From assembly GCA_016165875.1 (NCBI GenBank), contig JABBOT010000005.1, positions 21,474,520 through 21,538,519 on the forward strand: DNA of 64,000 nt, written 5' to 3'. This document shows, one piece after another, positions 57,923 to 64,000 of the stretch; within the stretch, counting starts at the first letter, position 1, and every line of letters starts with the position of its first letter. The position numbers and the translations under genes were made by a program. The notes beneath the pieces were generated by a model. That model worked only from the letters and a program-made list of their open reading frames with translations. It had not been told where the DNA came from and ran no database searches. The DNA comes from Acanthopleura granulata. Its lineage: Eukaryota > Mollusca > Polyplacophora > Chitonida > Chitonidae.

Positions 57923-60760
57923 AACACTTACAGTTATCAAGTGAAAAAAAAAAGCTCAGGTAACTAAGCGCAAATACGCAATGGCTGCAAAATCCCTCGA
58001 AAAGTTGATGCTCTCTTACACTCAGAACTCTTGATATGACTTTTGGGATCTGGTAGGTTGAAGTCCTATGGGGGCATTTCTGAGGTGGTCAAAATTGTCA
58101 CCAATTTACCGAAGTAGTTTCACTTTTAGATTGTACTGCAGCGGCCTATTTCAGCATCCCTGAAAGGTTTTCTTCTATTTGGACATGTAAGCCAGTAAGA
58201 GTGTTGTCATTGTGTGGCACAACATAACTAAGTGATGCAATACGGGTCAAAATTACTTTTTGACAATAACATTTGTGTCATGTCTACTGGCACTCTGTTG
58301 CTCCATGATACAATGTGTTGGCATTTCCAGAAACTCGGTCAGGAGAACATTCGGTAAGGCTCTGAGGATTTTGTTCCTTTTTCCATTAATCAAACATTCC
58401 TGCACACAACTCACTGCACTGCTCCGACTTACCGAAATTGGGCTGAGCTTTGCAGGTATACTCTCGGTGGAGCAAGAAGAAAAGCCTTCTTCCTGCAGTA
58501 GACAAACTGGTCGTATTCTTGTCACCATGTCAGTGTTGGCCTTAATGATCTAAGAACAGCATTCATTGTGTAGTTTTGGGGAAGGGGGGTCATGGGGTCG
58601 GAGGTCGACTAAAACCGACTGAGTGTTGAAACATAAACAAAGCCGAGATGTATTGGTATGCAAATCGCAAGTTTCTTCGCAGTTCTGGGCGGTTTTTGAA
58701 GGTCCAACCCTCGACCCGTCAAACACAGCGGAAACCACTGGCCCCCCCCCCAAAATAGTGGTTTTCTTCATATGTATACAGATAGGAGGGGGAGTGCAGT
58801 CCCTACACAGCCAAAACTGCCAGTTTCACGTTAACCCCTTATGCACCAAGCACTGTACGGTCAGATGGCTTCCAAACGAAAGACATCACATGACGCGCAG
58901 CCAAGCCTGTGAGAATTTATATGCTCTCACAGTATCTGGCTATTATTATTGTGTGACGTTGGTCATATATATTTGGACTGAACCAAGGTTATATCATAAT
59001 TGTATTGAATTTGGAAACATGAAAGTTTTCAAGAAATAACAGAAAAACTATGGCGGTGAAAACCACCCTAGACTGACCATACCGACATACATTATTGTGT
59101 AATCTTGAATCATCTGAATATGAGAATATGAACAAAACACAACGCTGCTAACGTATGATTTGTCTCCTCACTGGGCTCTCTGTCCATGTGTTTTCTTTAC
59201 AATCAATTTGTGTAGCTTAAGAGGGTGGCTGAAAGGTGGCGACTATAACTGTATCCTTGCTTATTTAAATCCAGTCTCCTAGCTACATGTGTAGAGTAAC
59301 ATCGTCGAATTTGTCGCATTATTTTAGCACAACACCAGCTAGTTAGGTTATCTGTAGTGTGTTTGACATTAAGACACGGGTGTGGAAGTTCTTCGAATCT
59401 GCTGATTTTAGTTATTTTTCTCTGGTAAAAGTTTACTTTTATTGCCAGTTTATTTCATTGATGAGGCTCCATAGGGTACCGGTATCGGCTATGGACTGCA
59501 CTCCCTTTCTCTGTAGTGTACATATGAAGGATTCACCATTTGCGTTTTGAGTCCCTTTGATGGAGACCCACCCGACCACCTGTTGTTTTGGTATTTGTTT
59601 TGAATTTTGCCCCACGCTGTCAGTAATGGGAAGGACATCTAAGACTTAGAACAATTACATGCAGTGAGTAATTTTTTTTCTGGTCAGTAGTTCAAAATTA
59701 TTGTTCATGCAATCGTATCGTAAATCGGTCCATCGGGAACACGACGAGAAAAGAAAACAAAAAAAAAAAGCCTACACATACATGTACAAATCAGTTTAGC
59801 TTAAACTACATTATCTTATAACACATGGATATGTCAATTCATTGACGTTCGGCTGCAAGGCATGATTTGGCGGCAGATCTTAGGCCAACTTCCCACATCT
59901 GTGCAGACAAAGATTTAACTGTACCATGGTGACTTACATATCAAGATCTTGTTGTGGCCCGCTTCGTCAATTTCCAAATATTGTGGCCGGTTTTTGCCAT
60001 TTTGGACAGGGACAGGTTTCATGACTTTCGGGGTTCAGGTTTCGGCAACAATAAAATGTGTAAAGTGCTAAATAGAATTTTAAACAACCCCCACAGCACC
60101 CGAAGCAATTGTATACCGTATGATTTTGCAATTACACTTATACGCAATAGCCAGATCCCTTTTAAACCTTCAGGTTCTATTTTAAAATTTGATCCACAAA
60201 ATCACAGACAAACAAAAAGAGCGACTAATACATGAAGCTAGTCGTTGGTTTGGAATGTATTCAACTTGAAGAAGCCATACATTATTGAACTTTGGTGTGT
60301 ATTTTGTGCAGTGCTTTAGAGACACGCACGCCCTATTCACCCAGGCATATTAACACATAATAATCACCTATGCACAAACACACAAAAACATCATGTGTTG
60401 AAAACAATGTGTAAACTGGTGCCTGCATGCACAAGGACACAAAAAGGATCGAGGAAACCTATAGCACCCAGGAATTTCACAAAAGATTTAAGAGAGTTCT
60501 AACGATTTATCTTCTTCTGTTTTGTCACGTCACATAAATACTTTTTTCTATTATTTTTAATATTTGCACATTTTTTTGTATTTATTTATTTATTTTTTTT
60601 AGCAATATGATTTGAACTTGCCTGACAATAAGTAAAACAAAGATGCGATGAAATATAAACAATAGGAGAATGACAAGGTCTAAATCACGGTAAAAGGAAG
60701 GTTTCGTGTTCTGTGGTAGCGCTGCGTGTATAGCGCTTGGATGCTATACATAAGTGTTTT
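57923..60760. other. Intergenic, unrecognised open frames
   Basis: Open frames overlap on both strands at 58253-58553 (97 residues plus, 91 minus), and another lies at 58623-59039 (138 residues, plus). None shows a known domain or clear splice context; the 58.3 kb pair could be a transposon remnant. T-rich low-complexity sequence occurs at 60540-60602. Confidence 0.35.
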
Positions 60761-61108
60761 ATGTATGTATGTATGTGTGCGTGTATGTGTGTATGTATGT
60801 AAGGTTCGGTTTTACGTCGAACTTTTTCCGTTATATGACCACGAAGAGTCCTTAGTATGTATTTGTGTTCTTGCGGCAAGTCCATGCCGCCAAAGTGCTA
60901 CTGCCACCGGAACATCATACCAAAGACACCAGATATGACACTCCACCCAGTCATATTATACTCAGGCCAGGTTGACACCCTCTCTGTGCTGAGTGCAAAC
61001 TTGGGCAACGACAGGGGCGATATTTAAAGTCTATGGTATTACTCGATCGGGGTTTGATCCCGGATCTCCCAACCTCGAGGCGAAAGCTCTAACCACTACG
61101 ACACGAAA
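60761..61108 (-). repeat. SINE family B, uninterrupted near full-length copy
   Basis: On the minus strand: head with A box (tagtggttagagctttcgcc) and a B-box region (ggatcaaaccccg), then gagtataatatgactgggtg, gagtgtcatatctggtgtct, ggtggcagtagcactttggc, ggcatggacttgccgcaag, ggaaaaagttcgacgtaaaa and a CATA/CACA tail at 60761-60800. It gives the order of parts needed to read the interrupted copy at 57 kb. Confidence 0.85.
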
Positions 61109-64000
61109 CAAGTATTTCATAGGCTCTCAAATGGTTTATTCATTTTATGTGTTTCTTTTGATTGTTTCTGAACGCCAAACTCATTAAAAAGTCACTCACA
61201 CTTACTTATAGATGCCAGTTTTAAGGCTGGAGGATTTCTGCGGCGTAAACCACCAAACTTCGAGCAGATTCTGACGAACTTCCCCACTTGTAACGCATAA
61301 ACATGCACCCTATATTTGTACGTGGGAGTGGTCTTCATCGCATGTTTTTTACCACGGAAATGTATTTTATTTCTCCAGCTGATTTTTACCAGCTCTGCAG
61401 AGTATTACATCACAAAATTTTCTTTTTTTTTCGAAAGTCAACCTACATATAGCATTCATATAACAATTTGCATGGTAATGAAGTTTTAGTAAAAATCACT
61501 TGCTTATTCATTTGTCTACTATATGGAAGGTAAACAGGTCCGTTGTTGAGCAAAAGTTGCCGATTTTTGTCACACACCAAGCTAAAATGTGCTCATCAAT
61601 TTGGGTAACACACGTTAAAATTTTAAACTTTTAACAAAGGATCATGCACAACTGGCATACGAAAACGACTTGTAACGATTACATGCAAGAGTGGTTCCCC
61701 TTGTTTCAAAACCCGTTGAATCATGTCCATGTTAGTGTACAACACCTCATCTGCGGACTACCTGTCAATGCAGCTGTTTGTAGGCGCCAGACGATGGAAT
61801 ACGGTCACCCAACCCAAGAAACGGCTTCTCTGTCTCCATATACATGGAAGATAAATAGGGCCTGCCGGTTTCGACACAAATCGCTGTTCACGTGTGACAG
61901 CATTATAACGTAAACGTCGCTGTCGAAAATTGAACGAAGATAACATTGACAAGAATCATAAGTCAGATGAAAGATCATCTGAACACTCCATGCATGTATA
62001 CCCAAATACTTCATTTTTTAAATGCATTTGAAGCATTGGATTCTACGGTAGTTTTTTCTGACAGAGGCAGACTACATGTACATAATGAGCTAAGAATGTC
62101 AGGAGCTAAAGAACGCCAGATGGGCTTCGAGCAGAAATATTTCACGGCCAGAATGAGGATATGATGTCATTGATACCCACTGGCGAAAGGCATTTCATTC
62201 CATCAGAAAACTGCTGAATATAATCTGAAATATTTTGCTACACGCTACATTTAAGTCTGTTAACGAACATAATTCCATTTAGGCCTATACTTCATGTTAG
62301 TAGGCTTATTTTTTTGTCTTGATACCAACTTTTGATATTTTTTCTACCGCTAATATTACCTCATTCCTTAAAGAGACATGGTCTCCCAGAATTGAGATTT
62401 TTAAACAAATTCTGATTATGACGTCTTAACGCAAGTTTTGATGTTCGTTCATAGGCCTAAACTAAATCAGTAAAACTATTCATTGAGTATGTAGCTTGTA
62501 GCTTCCCGGAGAAATCTTACCGTTATTTGGGATTCAACACAAAGAGGGCAGGCCATTTTGGCTCAGTGATATTCACTCGAAAGGACCCAACGCATAGGCC
62601 TATCTGCAGGCGTTAGGGATCACCAACTCGGATAATTTCTATTTTTTGATACACATAGCTGAGTATAGCACCTTAAAAAGCCTTGAGAAAAGGTTACCAA
62701 TAATCTTTTTATGAAACTATCAGTCAGAAACATGTGTCTGTTCGACATTTAACACCGCAAAAACAACAACCCACTTATCAAGCAGTACCGGTAGTTTTGC
62801 GACAACTGGCCGGCAATTACAGCTCTTAGACTTGCTTGTCAACCTGCTGAGCTCTCTCTTACGCCTCTTTTTGACCGATTCTGTTACGAGAGAGCCGTGA
62901 GTCCTTCTTTTACGCCTATCATCAGCCACGTTTGTTGACATATTACCAAGCGCTCAATCTCCGCATGCTCAATTTCCACTGAATTGTCAGCTCCTTATTT
63001 ACATATTCTGGAACACTTTTGAGTTCTCACTTTTATTATTTGTTGTTATTTTTAAACATTCACTGAACGTAAATGATAGTGGTGGGATTAACGAAAGGCG
63101 TGTAACTTTTACTACTTGAGAAAAATACCCAATACTCATGTCTGTAATAACGAAGAAATAACTGCCGGTACTATCTGGTAACCATATATGGGATACCTTT
63201 AAAACCCTGTGACATTTTGTTCAAAATTGTGATGACACTGCCTGCCTCGAAATGTATAACGAACACTATAAAAGCTGCATTGATGGGACTTGCACCAAAA
63301 AGTGGCTCGTAAAACTACATTACTACAAAGGTTATACAAATGCGCACACGAAGTGCCGGTTCAAATCCAGTATTGGGGATTTGTTCTTTCCTCCATTCTC
63401 ACTGTTTAAAGCTCTCAGTGGCCTAGTTGTAAATAAGCAGTCACTGATGCTCACACGGCCATTCGCGCAGTGTGTTCGTTGAAGACCAGTTGTCTTCCAA
63501 CAACATGGTTTGCAAATTTGTACTTCATATATTTGAATGTTTTTCAGTAACCTGTCAAAGGTCGGTGGTGTAACCGCTGCACACTGGTCTCCATCACCCA
63601 TATAATAAAATGACTGCAGTCATATTAGTCTTGAGCATGACGTTCATCAGCAATCAGATTAGGAAACTTTGGCTGACGGGTGATACTTGTATACATGTCG
63701 ATTTGTACGCCTGGATTGATCAGGGTAACTGTAAAGATAGGTTCCTTCTACACACATTTGCTCTTTAATTATTCTTTTTTTAGGATCAAGTGCAATTTGA
63801 CATTTTAGAAAGGAGGGTAGTATTGTTCTTTACTGCCGTCGCATTTTATTGCTCACATTGTTGATTTGGTGTTCAATACTAGGGGAAACAACTCTTCTTC
63901 ATGTGTACATTTGTCAAATTCTCGGGGTTATCTCCCATTGTACATCTCCGGCTTGGGATCCCGGCTGCATCGTCTTCTTCAGCTGTGATGTTATGACACT
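61109..64000. other. Intergenic, nothing firmly recognised
   Basis: AT-rich with short open frames on both strands. A B-box-like ggttcaaatccag at about 63359, with a possible A box at about 63303 (gtggctcgtaaa), hints at an old tRNA-derived repeat, but no tail was found. Confidence 0.35.
62720..62941 (-). CDS. Basic open frame, possible first exon, unrecognised
   Basis: A 73-residue minus-strand frame starts at 62941 with Asn, Asp and many Arg/Lys residues (MSTNVADDRRKRRTHG, later VKKRRKRELSR), resembling a nuclear protein N terminus with nuclear localisation-like basic clusters. The second half looks less protein-like, and a weak donor (cagcag|gttgac) lies in between. No family is recognised and chance is quite possible. 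Confidence 0.15.
   Translation of the reverse strand: MSTNVADDRRKRRTHGSLVTESVKKRRKRELSRLTSKSKSCNCRPVVAKLPVLLDKWVVVFAVLNVEQTHVSD

Noticed and set aside
58253..58553. Overlapping open frames on both strands, possibly transposase-like
   Set aside because: No catalytic motif or terminal repeats could be identified. Left as unrecognised intergenic sequence.
1..64000. Phage, plasmid, CRISPR, toxin or viral systems
   Set aside because: No repeat-spacer array, no prokaryotic gene organisation and no viral protein signature was seen. The window reads as animal genomic DNA.

Overview
This is a eukaryotic, AT-rich, mostly non-coding window. It fits a marine lophotrochozoan invertebrate, most likely a mollusc, with a brachiopod or similar not excluded. 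Three things point that way: one intron-split developmental homeobox gene in tens of kilobases of intergenic DNA, many microsatellites, and tRNA-headed SINEs with tails of the type common in molluscan genomes (tgaaatattcttgagtacgg followed by AATAAA-like repeats; a second family with a CATA tail). I see no prokaryotic operons, rRNA genes or CRISPR arrays, and no intact transposase or reverse transcriptase.

The one gene I can identify with confidence is orthopedia (Otp), a paired-like homeobox transcription factor on the + strand. It is reconstructed as three coding exons: 31208-31277 (probable), 32148-32389 and 38330-38872. The exons join in frame with consensus splice sites into a 284-residue protein. 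It has a complete homeodomain at about residues 59-118 (Gln50/Asn51), an Otp-type middle region and a C-terminal OAR motif. Intron 2 (5.9 kb) cuts the homeodomain just before the Trp-Phe-Gln-Asn-Arg motif.

Region by region: 1-31 kb is intergenic, with scattered SINE copies, a 60-bp tandem array (13.6-13.9 kb), a duplicated 85-bp segment (1.1-1.55 kb), long dinucleotide tracts (4.1 and 24.0 kb), a 17-nt match to the miR-8/200 microRNA core in an imperfect hairpin (11.9 kb), and a TATA-box promoter-like block (28.0-28.6 kb) that may serve Otp or another transcript. 31.2-40 kb is the Otp gene and its probable 3' UTR. 40-64 kb is intergenic and SINE-rich, with two cases of one SINE family sitting at the same place inside another, an almost 100-bp imperfect palindrome at 53.3 kb, a 35-bp tandem triplet, a GC-richer possible regulatory block at 45.2-46.1 kb, and one weak candidate first exon at 51.0 kb.

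The main SINE family is absent from about 26.8 to 42.7 kb, the interval containing Otp and its probable regulatory DNA. I did not find a convincing undescribed molecular system. The most useful leads are the microRNA-like hairpin, the composite SINE arrangement, the large palindrome and the candidate Otp promoter and regulatory blocks. All repeat and motif comparisons were made by eye, without alignment software or databases.
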